From contig NZ_RYZZ01000006.1 of NCBI RefSeq assembly GCF_003989135.1, forward strand, positions 186,001-250,000: DNA of 64,000 bases, in the 5' to 3' direction. Each line of letters starts with the position of its first letter. The stretch's first letter is position 1. The notes below the pieces were generated by a model. The model ran no database searches, was not told the DNA's origin, and saw nothing but the letters and a program-made list of their open reading frames with translations. Below are positions 8,398-16,853 of this stretch, one piece after another. Origin of the DNA: Peribacillus cavernae (GTDB lineage: Bacteria > Bacillota > Bacilli > Bacillales > DSM-1321). The translations under genes were made by a program, and so were the position numbers.

Positions 8398-9930
8398 ATG
8401 ACTGTTCAAGTAGACATTCAAACGTTTCCGTTATTTATTAACGGAAAATGGGAACCGGCAACTGGCGGAGAAACCTTCGATGTTCATAATCCGGCAACAG
8501 GAGAATTGGTTGCCAAAGCAGCAAAGGCCAGCGTAGAAGATGTGGATAAAGCTGTACAGGCTGCGAGGGACGCGTTTGATAAATCGGATTGGAAATATAT
8601 GTCTCCAAAGGACCGTTCCAAAGTATTAAACGCGATTGCCCATGGGATTGCAACAAATGCAGAAGAGCTGGTATATCTGGAATCCATCTCCAGTGGCGGC
8701 ACAGTTCGCCGGATCGCCAGCAACGATATATTGCAGATGGTAGATTTATTTAATACCATGGCAAAATTCGTCCTGGAATATCCTTTTTCAGAAACACTTC
8801 CTTCGCCGCCGTTTCCGGGACCTGCGCATAATTTTGTTTGGAGGGAGCCGATTGGTGTTTGTGCAGCGATAACACCGTGGAATATGCCGATGTTGATAGC
8901 CACCTGGAAAATTGCGCCGGCACTTGCGATGGGAAATACAGTTGTCATTAAACCGGCAAGCTATACGCCGTTATCTACTCTTAAACTGGCAGAAATCATT
9001 TCACAATTTGTTCCCTCCGGAGTCATCAATGTTGTAACCGGTGCTGGGGCAGAAGTTGGCGAGGCTCTTGTCCGCCATTCCAAAGTGGACAAAGTTGCCT
9101 TTACGGGATCGACCGAGGTTGGCAGGAACATCATGTCAATTGCATCGGGCACAATCAAGAATACAACCCTTGAACTTGGCGGAAAGTCGCCAAATATCAT
9201 TCTCGAAGATGCTGATCTGGATATCGCAGTGCCTGGCAGCTTATTCGGTGTCTTTTTACATTCCGGCCAGCTTTGTGAATCCGGCACCCGTTTATTTGTA
9301 CCGGACAAGCTGTATGATCAAGTTGTAGAAAGGCTTATTGCTTTGGCTGAAACATTGAAACCGGGCAATCCTCTTGACCAGCAAACTGAAATTGGGCCTG
9401 TTATTTCCAGGAAACAAAAGGAAACCATCCTCAGCTATATTGAATTAGGTAAGCAGGAAGGCGCTACGTTGGTTTGCGGCGGGAAGGAAATGACAGTTTC
9501 CGGCTGTGAAGGCGGCCATTTTATCGAGCCAACCATCTTCACAAATGTTACAAACGATATGAAAATTGCCAGGGAGGAAATCTTCGGCCCTGTACTCTCG
9601 GTAATCCGCTATTCTGATGTAGAGGAAGCAATCGCCATGGCTAATGATTCGATTTACGGGCTTGCGGCGGGAATCTGGACACGCGATGTGAATAAAGCAT
9701 ATGCAGCTGCAAGAAAATTGCAGGCAGGGATCATCTGGATCAATGACTGGCATATGCTGCGCAATGATGCTCCTTTCGGGGGTTATAAGCAGAGCGGTAT
9801 AGGCCGTGAAATGGGAAAACATTCTTTGGATGCATATACACAACTTAAACATGTCCATACATCAATGGTTCCTGAACTGCATAAGCGGAGCTGGTACCAA
9901 ATTTTATTCTCAGATTCGGTTCAATCTTAA
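8398..9930 (+). CDS. NAD(P)-dependent aldehyde dehydrogenase
   Basis: ALDH-superfamily enzyme of 510 residues oxidising an aldehyde to its acid. The catalytic residues are in place: N162 (ITPWNMPM), E259 (TLELGGKSPN) and C293 (HSGQLCESGTR); FGGYKQSGIGREMG is the usual C-terminal substrate-channel motif. AAAGGAGG lies 8 bases before the ATG. Being between R2lox and an iron alcohol dehydrogenase, it probably takes the aldehyde made by the latter (inference). The exact aldehyde cannot be told; the sequence is of the broad betaine-aldehyde/aliphatic type. Confidence 0.9.
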   Translation: MTVQVDIQTFPLFINGKWEPATGGETFDVHNPATGELVAKAAKASVEDVDKAVQAARDAFDKSDWKYMSPKDRSKVLNAIAHGIATNAEELVYLESISSGGTVRRIASNDILQMVDLFNTMAKFVLEYPFSETLPSPPFPGPAHNFVWREPIGVCAAITPWNMPMLIATWKIAPALAMGNTVVIKPASYTPLSTLKLAEIISQFVPSGVINVVTGAGAEVGEALVRHSKVDKVAFTGSTEVGRNIMSIASGTIKNTTLELGGKSPNIILEDADLDIAVPGSLFGVFLHSGQLCESGTRLFVPDKLYDQVVERLIALAETLKPGNPLDQQTEIGPVISRKQKETILSYIELGKQEGATLVCGGKEMTVSGCEGGHFIEPTIFTNVTNDMKIAREEIFGPVLSVIRYSDVEEAIAMANDSIYGLAAGIWTRDVNKAYAAARKLQAGIIWINDWHMLRNDAPFGGYKQSGIGREMGKHSLDAYTQLKHVHTSMVPELHKRSWYQILFSDSVQS

Positions 9931-9945
9931 AAAGGGGGAATTGTT

Positions 9946-11157
9946 TTGCTTACTACGACATTATCCAGTTTCTGGCTGCGCACAGCCATTCATACTGGTT
10001 CAAATTCAAGGGCGCTCGCACCGGATTTATTTAGGGGAATGGGGGCAAAAAGAGTCGTTCTTTTCAGTGACAGAGGCCTGGAAAAAGCGGGAATTGTTGA
10101 AAAGGTAGCGGAAATATTCAAGCTGACACCACACGGGACAGGGCCTGAACTTGCCGGCATCTTTCTGGATATTACACAGGATGCTGAAAGCAAATGCGTG
10201 AATGCCGCCGCGCGCTATGCAAGGGAAGTAGGTGCCGATGCCCTGCTTGCTGTGGGAGGAGGCAGTGTGCTTGATACCGTAAAAGGAGTAAAGTACTCAT
10301 TGTTCAAGGGGTTAACCGATATTAGCGAAGCAATTCCAGGTGGCTTTGTGTCAGAATCATTCCCGCAGGCACAACACATCCCGATTCCGCATATCGCCAT
10401 TCCGACAACAGCAGGGACGGGTTCGGAAGTTTCACCGATTGCCGTTATCTATAATGAAGAAATAAAGTTGAAAACGAATATTATCAATCCATTTTTAAGT
10501 GCAGACATGGCAATTCTCGATCCTGACTTGACCACAGGACTTCCGCCATTGATTACTGCTTTTACGGGGATGGATGCGCTGACCCATGCAATAGAAGCAC
10601 TTGCTTCACCGAATGCGACATCACTCACGGATTCTTATGCGCTGCATACCATTCGTCTTATCGAAAAAAACCTGCCAATCGCAGTCAGCGACGGGTCCAA
10701 TCTAGAAGCGAGAATGGAAATGCTCCAGGCCAGCTTAATGGGCATAACGGCGTTTAGCTTCGCATTGAATGCGATACCTGTCCATAACCTGGCACATGCG
10801 TACGGTGCGATATTCCGGATACCTCATGGACTTGCGAATGCTGTATTTTTGCCGATTGTAATGGAGTACATTCCTGATCTTTATCTGCCAAAAGTAAAAG
10901 AACTTGCACAAGCATTGGGTATAAAAGCGGACCATGAAGATCCAGCGGCTCTGCTCGAAAAGGCAATCGAAAAGATCCGCCTCTTACAGGTGAAAACAGG
11001 GCTGCCTGCTGATTTCTCACAATACAATATTTCAGCAGAAAACCTGCAAAAGGCGATATCCGCAGTCGCTTCTGATCCGGCAGCAGTCAACTTTCCTTTG
11101 CCGAAAGAATTAATCGAAGCCATCGGACAAAGGGTCGTACCACTTCCCGTTCAATAA
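9946..11157 (+). CDS. Iron-containing alcohol dehydrogenase
   Basis: Group III alcohol dehydrogenase of 403 residues. GGGSVLDTVKG (residues 104-114) is the nucleotide-binding loop and TTAGTGSEVSP the phosphate-binding turn. The iron ligands are D210 and H214 (GMDALTH), H280 and H294 (HNLAH...PHG), with H284 as the catalytic histidine. The start is TTG 9946 with AAGGGGGAA upstream. Third gene of the R2lox operon; with the aldehyde dehydrogenase it could carry an R2lox-made alcohol to an acid. A terminator follows at once. Confidence 0.9.
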   Translation: MLTTTLSSFWLRTAIHTGSNSRALAPDLFRGMGAKRVVLFSDRGLEKAGIVEKVAEIFKLTPHGTGPELAGIFLDITQDAESKCVNAAARYAREVGADALLAVGGGSVLDTVKGVKYSLFKGLTDISEAIPGGFVSESFPQAQHIPIPHIAIPTTAGTGSEVSPIAVIYNEEIKLKTNIINPFLSADMAILDPDLTTGLPPLITAFTGMDALTHAIEALASPNATSLTDSYALHTIRLIEKNLPIAVSDGSNLEARMEMLQASLMGITAFSFALNAIPVHNLAHAYGAIFRIPHGLANAVFLPIVMEYIPDLYLPKVKELAQALGIKADHEDPAALLEKAIEKIRLLQVKTGLPADFSQYNISAENLQKAISAVASDPAAVNFPLPKELIEAIGQRVVPLPVQ

Positions 11158-11164
11158 AACAACG

Positions 11165-11201
11165 GACAGCTTTGCTTTTCAGCGGAGCTGTCTTTCATTT
11201 T
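11165..11201 (+). terminator. Terminator of the R2lox operon
   Basis: GACAGCT (11165-11171) pairs with AGCTGTC (11186-11192), followed by TTTCATTTTG. Confidence 0.7.
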
Positions 11202-11414
11202 GATTACTGTTTATTTCTCCATGTTGTTATTGATCGGGTAAAGCTCGCCTTCAGCATCGTTTCTCTTAATCGGATCTTGACCGGTGAAAAATCACAATTG
11301 AAATCATCCATGGAGCTTGACGTCCTTTCCCGAGCGCAGGTTCAGTTGGTACAATCTTTCCCCCTGGAAAACCACTTATTCTCTCGCCTTGGGAAAAATC
11401 TCTTATCGGATACA

Positions 11415-11449
11415 AGTAAAATTAAAAACCCTCTTTGCTTTAAAAGAGG
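11415..11449 (-). terminator. Minus-strand terminator of the small-ORF unit
   Basis: Read on the minus strand, CCTCTTT (complement of 11443-11449) and AAAGAGG (complement of 11430-11436) form a 7-bp stem followed by GTTTTTAATTTTAC. It lies 28 bases past the stop of the 59-codon ORF and shows that a minus-strand transcript ends here. Confidence 0.65.
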
Positions 11450-11477
11450 AAATCCTCATTCAGCAAGAGGGGGTGCG

Positions 11478-11657
11478 TTACATACTATTTAGCGCAGTTC
11501 CGTTTATATCAAACTCAGGTGTGTCATCCCTTAATTGTGCCACATCGAATGCATTGGCAGCTAAAAGATTTTTTGAAGGATCATGATGGTCTTGATCAGC
11601 CGGGTTTCTAACGGCTTCGTTATTCTCTTTATTCCAGAGACTGAGAACCATACTCAT
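11478..11657 (-). CDS. Small protein of unknown function (59 aa)
   Basis: Not recognised. The ORF starts MSMVLSLWNKENNEAVRNPA and is hydrophilic, acidic in its second half (DDTPEFDINGT), without signal peptide or Cys. AAAGGAG lies 5-6 bases before the ATG at 11657 (an upstream in-frame ATG at 11684 is poorer). A minus-strand terminator follows. A second, shorter ORF at 11743-11814 shares its ribosome binding site context and the W-N-K-E-N-x-E-A-V core, so the reading frame is under some selection or was duplicated recently. The 11202-11414 stretch between it and the R2lox operon shows nothing recognisable. Confidence 0.5.
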   Translation of the reverse strand: MSMVLSLWNKENNEAVRNPADQDHHDPSKNLLAANAFDVAQLRDDTPEFDINGTALNSM

Positions 11658-11742
11658 ACCAGCTCCTTTGACGAGAATAGCCATTGATCTTTGTAATCAA
11701 ACCCTTTTTAAGAAAAACGATACTCTCCAACATTTCTATATT

Positions 11743-11814
11743 CTAACCCTGATCACCCGGACTGAATACAGCTTCGTCATTCTCTTTATTCCATTGGCAG
11801 TAGTTCACGCGCAT
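11743..11814 (-). CDS. Short paralogue of the 59-aa small protein (23 aa)
   Basis: The ORF reads MRVNYCQWNKENDEAVFSPG and ends D-Q-G-stop. AAAGGAGCTG lies 10 bases upstream of the ATG. Nucleotide similarity to the 59-aa ORF covers the TATTCTCG upstream box, the ribosome binding site and codons to about Asp21, then stops, so this may be a truncated duplicate rather than a working gene. No separate terminator is seen between the two. Confidence 0.35.
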   Translation of the reverse strand: MRVNYCQWNKENDEAVFSPGDQG

Positions 11815-12008
11815 GATAAAACAGCTCCTTTGGTCCCGAGAATATCTTACATTTTATTAATTCCCCCTGCTGAAAGAATTAAACAAAATTTTCTGAAAAG
11901 TAGGTAACTATTTCGAATGCTTTTTTGAAAGGAAAAGTTGCATTCATTTCTTTATAAACATCGAATACGCTATTATGTACATAAATACTTTTAAGGAGCA
12001 CGTTATAA

Positions 12009-13799
12009 ATGAAAACATACAAATCTAGACAGGAAGTACCTGTACAAGAACAATGGAATCTAACTGACATATACGAAAATAAAACGGCCTGGGAGCAGGA
12101 CTATCAACAAATTGAAAAGCTAACAGAAACGTTAAAGGCTTACGACGGTCGTTTGGATGATGCCCAATCTTTATATAACTACCTGACACAAAGTGAAGAA
12201 TTATCCTTCCTATATCGCAAAGTATATGCTTACGCTATGCTTCATGTGGATTGTGATACGAGGGATACCACTTCCCAGGCGTTGTTGGACAGATCCAGCC
12301 AGCTTGGACAAAAAGTCAGCGCTGCCAGTTCTTTTTTTATGCCATTCCTATTGAGCCTTGAAGAGGAAACGCTGAAAAAATATATTTCTGAAGTGGAAGG
12401 CCTGCAATATTTTGAGGAAGATTTATTGGATTCGTTTCGCTACAAAAAACATGTGCTCAACAGAGACCAAGAGGAAATTTTATCGCAAATGGGGGAAACC
12501 CTGTCTGCTCCTCAAAAAACGTTTGGAATGTTTAATAATGCTGACATCAAGTTCGGGGAAATCACGGCTGAAAACGGCGAAAAAGTCAATTTGACCCGCG
12601 GCATGTACGCTAAATTGATTGAGAATGAAGACCGCAAAAAGCGGGAAGAGGCTTATAAAGCATATTACAAGCCTTATATTCATCTGCAAAATACGATTGC
12701 TTCCACATTGTCTGCAGCAGTTAAGAATAATGTCTTGATTTCGAAATTGAGGAATTATCCTTCAGCAATTGAGAAGTCCCTTTTTTCTGACATGGTCCCT
12801 TTAACGGTTTATGATAACCTGATTAAAGCGACGAAGGAAAATATCGAACCAATGCATACGTACATTAGCCTGCGCAAGAAAATCCTTGGGGTGGATGAAC
12901 TCCGGCAGTATGATTTAAGCGTACCTCTGGTGAAAGGCATCAAACAGGATATTTCCTATGAGGAAGCTTTCGAAACGATGCTAAGTGCACTAGCACCACT
13001 TGGAAAGGATTATGCGGCAACTTTATCCGGATTTAAAGAAAAGCGCTACATTGATGTCAGGGAAACGCCCGGCAAGCGCTCAGGGGCTTACAATCTGGGA
13101 GTTTACGGTGTGCATCCGTTTATTCTGTTGAACCATCAAGATGATCTCGATAGCTTATTCACATTGGCCCACGAATGTGGCCATGGAATGCATTCCTATT
13201 ACAGTACAAAGCACCAGCCGCAAATCACGGCAGGGTATTCTATTTTTGTTGCTGAGGTGGCATCAACTGTCAACGAAATTCTGCTCATTCGTTACTTGCT
13301 TGAAACGACAAAAGATAACCACATGAAAAAACATTTGCTCAATCATTTTATCGACGGGTTTAAAGGGACCTTCTTTACCCAGGTCATGTTCGCTGAATTC
13401 GAAAAAATCGTCCATGACAAAGCGGAGGCCGGTGAACCGCTGAATACAGAGGCATTCAATACAATATATGAAAAACTGTTTAAGGAATATAACGGTTCCG
13501 ATCTGCTCGTGTTAGATGAAGAAGTGAAATTTGGCTGGTCGCGCATCCCGCATTTTTATCGTCCTTTTTATGTCTATAAATATGCGACTGGCTATGCTTC
13601 CGCGATTCATATTGCAGATAGAATCCTATCAGGTGATAAGGAAACATTGGATCATTATCTCGATTTCCTGAAAAGCGGCAGCTCGGATTATCCGCTTGAG
13701 CTGTTAAAGGCAACAGGTGTGGATTTGACAAAACCGGAGCCGATTCAAAGCGCCCTTTCCATCTTCAGTGATTTAGTTGATGAATTTGCCCGGCTTTAA
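12009..13799 (+). CDS. pepF: Oligoendopeptidase F
   Basis: Cytosolic M3-family zinc metallopeptidase of 596 residues that cleaves short peptides. The HExxH zinc site is at residues 388-392 (LAHECGHGMHSYYS), and the more distant Glu ligand lies in FVAEVASTVNE about 25 residues on. Length and the C-terminal FGWSRIPHFYRPFYVYKYATG block are typical. AAGGAG precedes the ATG by 10 bases. It is a single-gene unit with no obvious terminator. Confidence 0.93.
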   Translation: MKTYKSRQEVPVQEQWNLTDIYENKTAWEQDYQQIEKLTETLKAYDGRLDDAQSLYNYLTQSEELSFLYRKVYAYAMLHVDCDTRDTTSQALLDRSSQLGQKVSAASSFFMPFLLSLEEETLKKYISEVEGLQYFEEDLLDSFRYKKHVLNRDQEEILSQMGETLSAPQKTFGMFNNADIKFGEITAENGEKVNLTRGMYAKLIENEDRKKREEAYKAYYKPYIHLQNTIASTLSAAVKNNVLISKLRNYPSAIEKSLFSDMVPLTVYDNLIKATKENIEPMHTYISLRKKILGVDELRQYDLSVPLVKGIKQDISYEEAFETMLSALAPLGKDYAATLSGFKEKRYIDVRETPGKRSGAYNLGVYGVHPFILLNHQDDLDSLFTLAHECGHGMHSYYSTKHQPQITAGYSIFVAEVASTVNEILLIRYLLETTKDNHMKKHLLNHFIDGFKGTFFTQVMFAEFEKIVHDKAEAGEPLNTEAFNTIYEKLFKEYNGSDLLVLDEEVKFGWSRIPHFYRPFYVYKYATGYASAIHIADRILSGDKETLDHYLDFLKSGSSDYPLELLKATGVDLTKPEPIQSALSIFSDLVDEFARL

Positions 13800-13888
13800 A
13801 CAAACGCTTTTTAAATGACCGCAAATATTTAAAGTAAGGTAATAAAATCGGAAAACAGCATGTTAGCCATTTCAACCTTTGATTTACC

Positions 13889-13917
13889 TTGCTAACTGAC
13901 TATTCCCATCCTATAAT
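13889..13917 (+). promoter_or_regulatory. Sigma-A promoter of rsbST
   Basis: TTGCTA (13889-13894), 17 bases, TATAAT (13912-13917), 85 bases before the rsbS start. The -10 box is a perfect consensus. No sigma-B-like box is evident. Confidence 0.65.
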
Positions 13918-14001
13918 ATAATTGATAACAATTCTAACTATCATTAATTTCGATAATATCTGCAGGATTTCAGAAAACGTGTTTCGTTTAGGAGTGATCG
14001 G

Positions 14002-14352
14002 GTGAGGATACCAATATTAAAGATGTACGATCTTCTGCTTGTTTCCATCCAAGTAGAACTTGATGATATCAGCGCTTTAGAACTTCAAGAAGATCTATTG
14101 AATAAAATTCATGAAACTACGGCAAAGGGAGTCGTTCTTGAATTAACCTCAATGGAAATTATTGATTCCTACATAGCAAGAATCCTGGGAGAAATAGTCA
14201 GCATGGCGGAATTGATGGGTACAAAAGTCGTTTTGACTGGTATTCAGCCTGCGGTCGCGATTACTCTAATTGAGCTTGGAATCCACCTGAAAAGTGCAAA
14301 TACCGCTCTTGATTTAGAAAAAGGTATAGAAATTCTCAATGACATTTATTAA
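14002..14352 (+). CDS. rsbS: STAS-domain anti-sigma factor antagonist, RsbS-like
   Basis: Single STAS domain protein of 116 residues. In the B. subtilis stressosome RsbS holds RsbT until RsbT phosphorylates it. The phosphorylated-serine region is visible as [14 protein letters not shown], Ser56 being the likely target. The GTG start at 14002 follows TAGGAG by 7 bases. rsbT starts 8 bases after the stop. Unlike the usual rsbRSTUVW-sigB-rsbX operon there is no rsbR before it. Confidence 0.85.
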   Translation: MRIPILKMYDLLLVSIQVELDDISALELQEDLLNKIHETTAKGVVLELTSMEIIDSYIARILGEIVSMAELMGTKVVLTGIQPAVAITLIELGIHLKSANTALDLEKGIEILNDIY

Positions 14353-14360
14353 GGTGATAC

Positions 14361-14762
14361 ATGAAAACAACAAATGAAGTATCTATAAAAAATGAATGGG
14401 ACATTGTGGCTGCACGCCAGGCTGGCCGGGAAGCCGCAAAACGGCTGGAATTTGGAATCGTGGATCAGTCCAGGATAACGACAGCTATTTCCGAATTAGC
14501 CAGAAATATATATTTATACGCACTTCCAGGAAAAATTGTAATTGAGGAAATCCATAAAAATAATCGGAACGGGTTACGGATCGTAGCAAAAGACAAAGGC
14601 CCTGGAATAGAAGATATCAGGAAAGCACTTGAAGACGGATATACAACATCGGGCGGCTTGGGAGCCGGCGTACCGGGAGTCAAACGCCTGATGGACGAGT
14701 TCGAGATTGATTCAGCTATTGGTGTCGGTACAGAAGTAACGGCAGTTAAATGGCTTAAATAA
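14361..14762 (+). CDS. rsbT: Switch-protein serine kinase RsbT
   Basis: GHKL-type kinase of 133 residues. The ATP-site boxes are SELARNIYLYA (N box, residues 43-53), DKGPGIED (G1) and SGGLGAGVPGVKRLMDEF (G2). RsbT phosphorylates RsbS and, when freed, activates the phosphatase RsbU. Here a terminator follows directly and no rsbU, rsbV, rsbW or sigB is adjacent. Its output partner must be elsewhere or different. Confidence 0.88.
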   Translation: MKTTNEVSIKNEWDIVAARQAGREAAKRLEFGIVDQSRITTAISELARNIYLYALPGKIVIEEIHKNNRNGLRIVAKDKGPGIEDIRKALEDGYTTSGGLGAGVPGVKRLMDEFEIDSAIGVGTEVTAVKWLK

Positions 14763-14775
14763 CTTTTTATATCTT

Positions 14776-14811
14776 ACTGAGAAACTATCAACTTCTCGGT
14801 TTTTTTATTTT
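14776..14811 (+). terminator. Terminator after rsbT
   Basis: ACTGAGAA (14776-14783) pairs with TTCTCGGT (14793-14800), with one G-T pair, followed by a run of seven T. Confidence 0.75.
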
Positions 14812-14836
14812 TATTGAAATGGAAGGAAGAATGTGA

Positions 14837-15364
14837 GTGAATTCGATTAGCGACCATATGAATGATCATCTGGATATTTTGTTCGTCGGCTTTAATCCGA
14901 GCATTCGCTCGGGCGAGACCGGACACCATTATGCAAACCCTAATAACAGGTTTTGGAGAATTCTCCATGAAGCAGGCATCACGCCCAAAAAATATCGGCA
15001 TGAAGAGGATGAGATATTATTGGATCTGGGTTATGGATTTACAAATATCGTTTCGAGGCCAACAAAAACCGCCGAGGAAATATTGAAGGCAGAATATAAA
15101 GAAGGCAGAGAAGAACTAAAGAAAAAAATTGCTCATTTTAAACCGAAAGTCATCTGCTTTGTCGGAAAAGGCGTTTACCAGCAATATAGCGGGCTGAAAG
15201 TGCTTCCCTGGGGAGTTCAGGAGCATTCTGTCGTTTCGGGAACGATTGACTTTGTGGCTCCGTCATCCAGCGGGCTGGTAAGGATGAAGATGGAAGAAGT
15301 GATCAAGATCTATAGTCATCTGCCAGAATTGCTCCGTTCTCTTAAAGCAGGAAAAAATGATTAG
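14837..15364 (+). CDS. mug: Mismatch-specific uracil/thymine DNA glycosylase
   Basis: Family 2 uracil-DNA glycosylase of 175 residues for G:U and G:T mismatch repair. The active-site block FVGFNPSIRSGETGHHYANP (around residues 14-33) and the second motif VAPSSSGLVRMK are both present. GTG 14837 follows GGAAGGAAG by 8 bases; an internal ATG at 14858 is a less likely start. It is followed 44 bases later by exoA, making a small DNA-repair pair. Confidence 0.88.
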   Translation: MNSISDHMNDHLDILFVGFNPSIRSGETGHHYANPNNRFWRILHEAGITPKKYRHEEDEILLDLGYGFTNIVSRPTKTAEEILKAEYKEGREELKKKIAHFKPKVICFVGKGVYQQYSGLKVLPWGVQEHSVVSGTIDFVAPSSSGLVRMKMEEVIKIYSHLPELLRSLKAGKND

Positions 15365-15408
15365 AAGTTTATTAACAAATAAGATTCGCGGTAAGGAGTT
15401 TAGCTTAG

Positions 15409-16167
15409 ATGAAACTGGTATCCTGGAATGTAAACGGAATAAGAGCTTGTGTGGGGAAGGGATTCATTGATTATTTCAAGGAAATGGATGCTGATATATT
15501 CTGCATCCAGGAATCCAAATTGCAGGAAGGGCAAATTCATTTGGATCTTGAAGGGTACGAACAATACTGGAATTATGCGCTTCGGAAAGGGTATTCCGGC
15601 ACAGCGATATTCACAAAGAAAAAGCCTTTATCAGTCCGCTACGGTGTCGGAACGGAGGAACAAGACGCAGAAGGCAGAGTCGTCACTCTCGACTTTGAAG
15701 AGTTTTATATGGTGACTGTATATACACCGAACTCAAAGCGGGATTTGGCTAGGTTGGATTACAGATTGGCCTGGGAAGATCAAATTAGGAACTATCTGAA
15801 GGAATTAGATGCTGTTAAGCCCGTAATTCTTTGTGGTGATTTAAATGTAGCACACATGGAGATAGACTTGAAGAATCCGAAAGCGAACAGGAAAAATTCA
15901 GGTTTTACGATAGAAGAACGCGGGAAAATGACAGAATTACTTGGCTCCGGCTTTATCGATACATTTAGATACTTATATACTGATAAAGAAGGCTCGTACA
16001 CGTGGTGGTCGTATATGAGCAAGGTCAGAGAGAGAAATATTGGCTGGCGAATTGATTATTTCATTGTATCGGAAAGATTGGCTCCATCGATTATAGATGC
16101 ACAGATTCATTCCCGTGTCATGGGAAGTGACCACTGTCCTGTCGTCCTGGAGATTGATATTGATTAA
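15409..16167 (+). CDS. exoA: Exodeoxyribonuclease III / AP endonuclease
   Basis: Mg-dependent 3'-5' exonuclease and apurinic endonuclease of 252 residues. Family residues are clear: SWNVNGIRA (Asn), IQESKLQ (metal Glu), YTPNSKRDLARLDYR, CGDLNVAHMEIDLKNP (Asp/Asn), WRIDYF and the terminal GSDHCPV (Asp-His). AAGGAG precedes the ATG. Its closeness to mug fits sequential base-excision steps. Confidence 0.94.
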   Translation: MKLVSWNVNGIRACVGKGFIDYFKEMDADIFCIQESKLQEGQIHLDLEGYEQYWNYALRKGYSGTAIFTKKKPLSVRYGVGTEEQDAEGRVVTLDFEEFYMVTVYTPNSKRDLARLDYRLAWEDQIRNYLKELDAVKPVILCGDLNVAHMEIDLKNPKANRKNSGFTIEERGKMTELLGSGFIDTFRYLYTDKEGSYTWWSYMSKVRERNIGWRIDYFIVSERLAPSIIDAQIHSRVMGSDHCPVVLEIDID

Positions 16168-16195
16168 CTTTTTGCAAAAAATAAAAGAAATATTT

Positions 16196-16224
16196 TTGAC
16201 GAAATAAGGGAATAATCTTACAAA
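16196..16224 (+). promoter_or_regulatory. Sigma-A promoter of the acidic-protein gene
   Basis: TTGACG (16196-16201), 17 bases, TACAAA (16219-16224), 39 bases before the ATG. Confidence 0.6.
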
Positions 16225-16262
16225 TAACCGCTCTTACCCAATATACTTAACAGGAGGTAATC

Positions 16263-16661
16263 ATGAACTCTTTTATTGTAAGCTTTCACCAAGAAGATAA
16301 TGTCGACACGATGCAGGTTCAAAAATTAAATCAGGAAGAATTAGAAAAAGCGGCCGGGAGGGGAACAAGGCGTTTATTCGAATTAGATACGAACATTGGT
16401 TTTTTTATTTTTTTAGATGCTGAGGATGATGACGGTGACCTTTCCTACCTCGTGCTTCAGTATGAAGAGGAAAGCGAGGAGCCAAGTGCCTGTTACTCCT
16501 TTGGAATGAAGGATTTTTATGAATTCATGGCCCTCTTTTTACAGGATGCTTATTTTTACGAGGAATCCGAAGAAGAGCAAGAAGAGGAGTTTGGACCAGT
16601 TCATCACCTCGCTCATCTCTTGCACCATATTACGGAGGCTGGGAAAGATATAAAGCCATAA
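16263..16661 (+). CDS. Acidic cytosolic protein of unknown function
   Basis: Function not recognised. The 132-residue product is very acidic (EDDDGD at about residue 60; EESEEEQEEE near residue 103) and ends in a His-rich stretch (HHLAHLLHH). It has no signal peptide or membrane segment. AGGAGG precedes the ATG by 5 bases and it has its own promoter. Similar unnamed cytosolic proteins occur in Bacillaceae. Monocistronic. Confidence 0.7.
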   Translation: MNSFIVSFHQEDNVDTMQVQKLNQEELEKAAGRGTRRLFELDTNIGFFIFLDAEDDDGDLSYLVLQYEEESEEPSACYSFGMKDFYEFMALFLQDAYFYEESEEEQEEEFGPVHHLAHLLHHITEAGKDIKP

Positions 16662-16712
16662 TCCCATATGCGTTTTATCCATGTGCAGCCGATGTTATAG
16701 GAATTCCCTGAC

Positions 16713-16803
16713 AGTTTGGATGAATTCCCCGGCGGTTTGGTTGAATAAATCTCAAAATTGGTTGAATTCACCTGCATTTTGGTTGAATTATTTTGTTGAA
16801 TCA
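16713..16803 (+). repeat. Degenerate TTTGGTTGAATT phrase repeats
   Basis: Five copies of a 12-13-base phrase (GTTTGGATGAATTC, GTTTGGTTGAATA, AATTGGTTGAATTC, TTTTGGTTGAATT, TTTTGTTGAATC) are spaced 20-24 bases apart, except the last. Between them are variable 7-11-base linkers. No ORF uses them. Confidence 0.6.
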
Positions 16804-16806
16804 TTG

Positions 16807-16835
16807 TTGACAAAATTCTCACTATTTTGTAAGCT
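16807..16835 (+). promoter_or_regulatory. Possible promoter with internal inverted repeat before the CoA-transferase leader
   Basis: A consensus TTGACA (16807-16812), 17 bases and a weak TAAGCT (16830-16835). The spacer holds ACAAAAT (16810-16816) and ATTTTGT (16824-16830), an operator-like inverted repeat. Confidence 0.4.
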
Positions 16836-16853
16836 AACTGTAACTCACTCCTA

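Noticed and set aside
11172-11586. Two overlapping plus-strand ORFs (106 and 89 codons)
   Set aside because: No ribosome binding site, no recognisable motif, and they run across the minus-strand terminator and the small-protein gene.
16613-16822. Minus-strand 69-codon ORF rich in Asn/Ser/Thr
   Set aside because: Its composition is produced by the TTGGTTGAATT repeats; no start signal.
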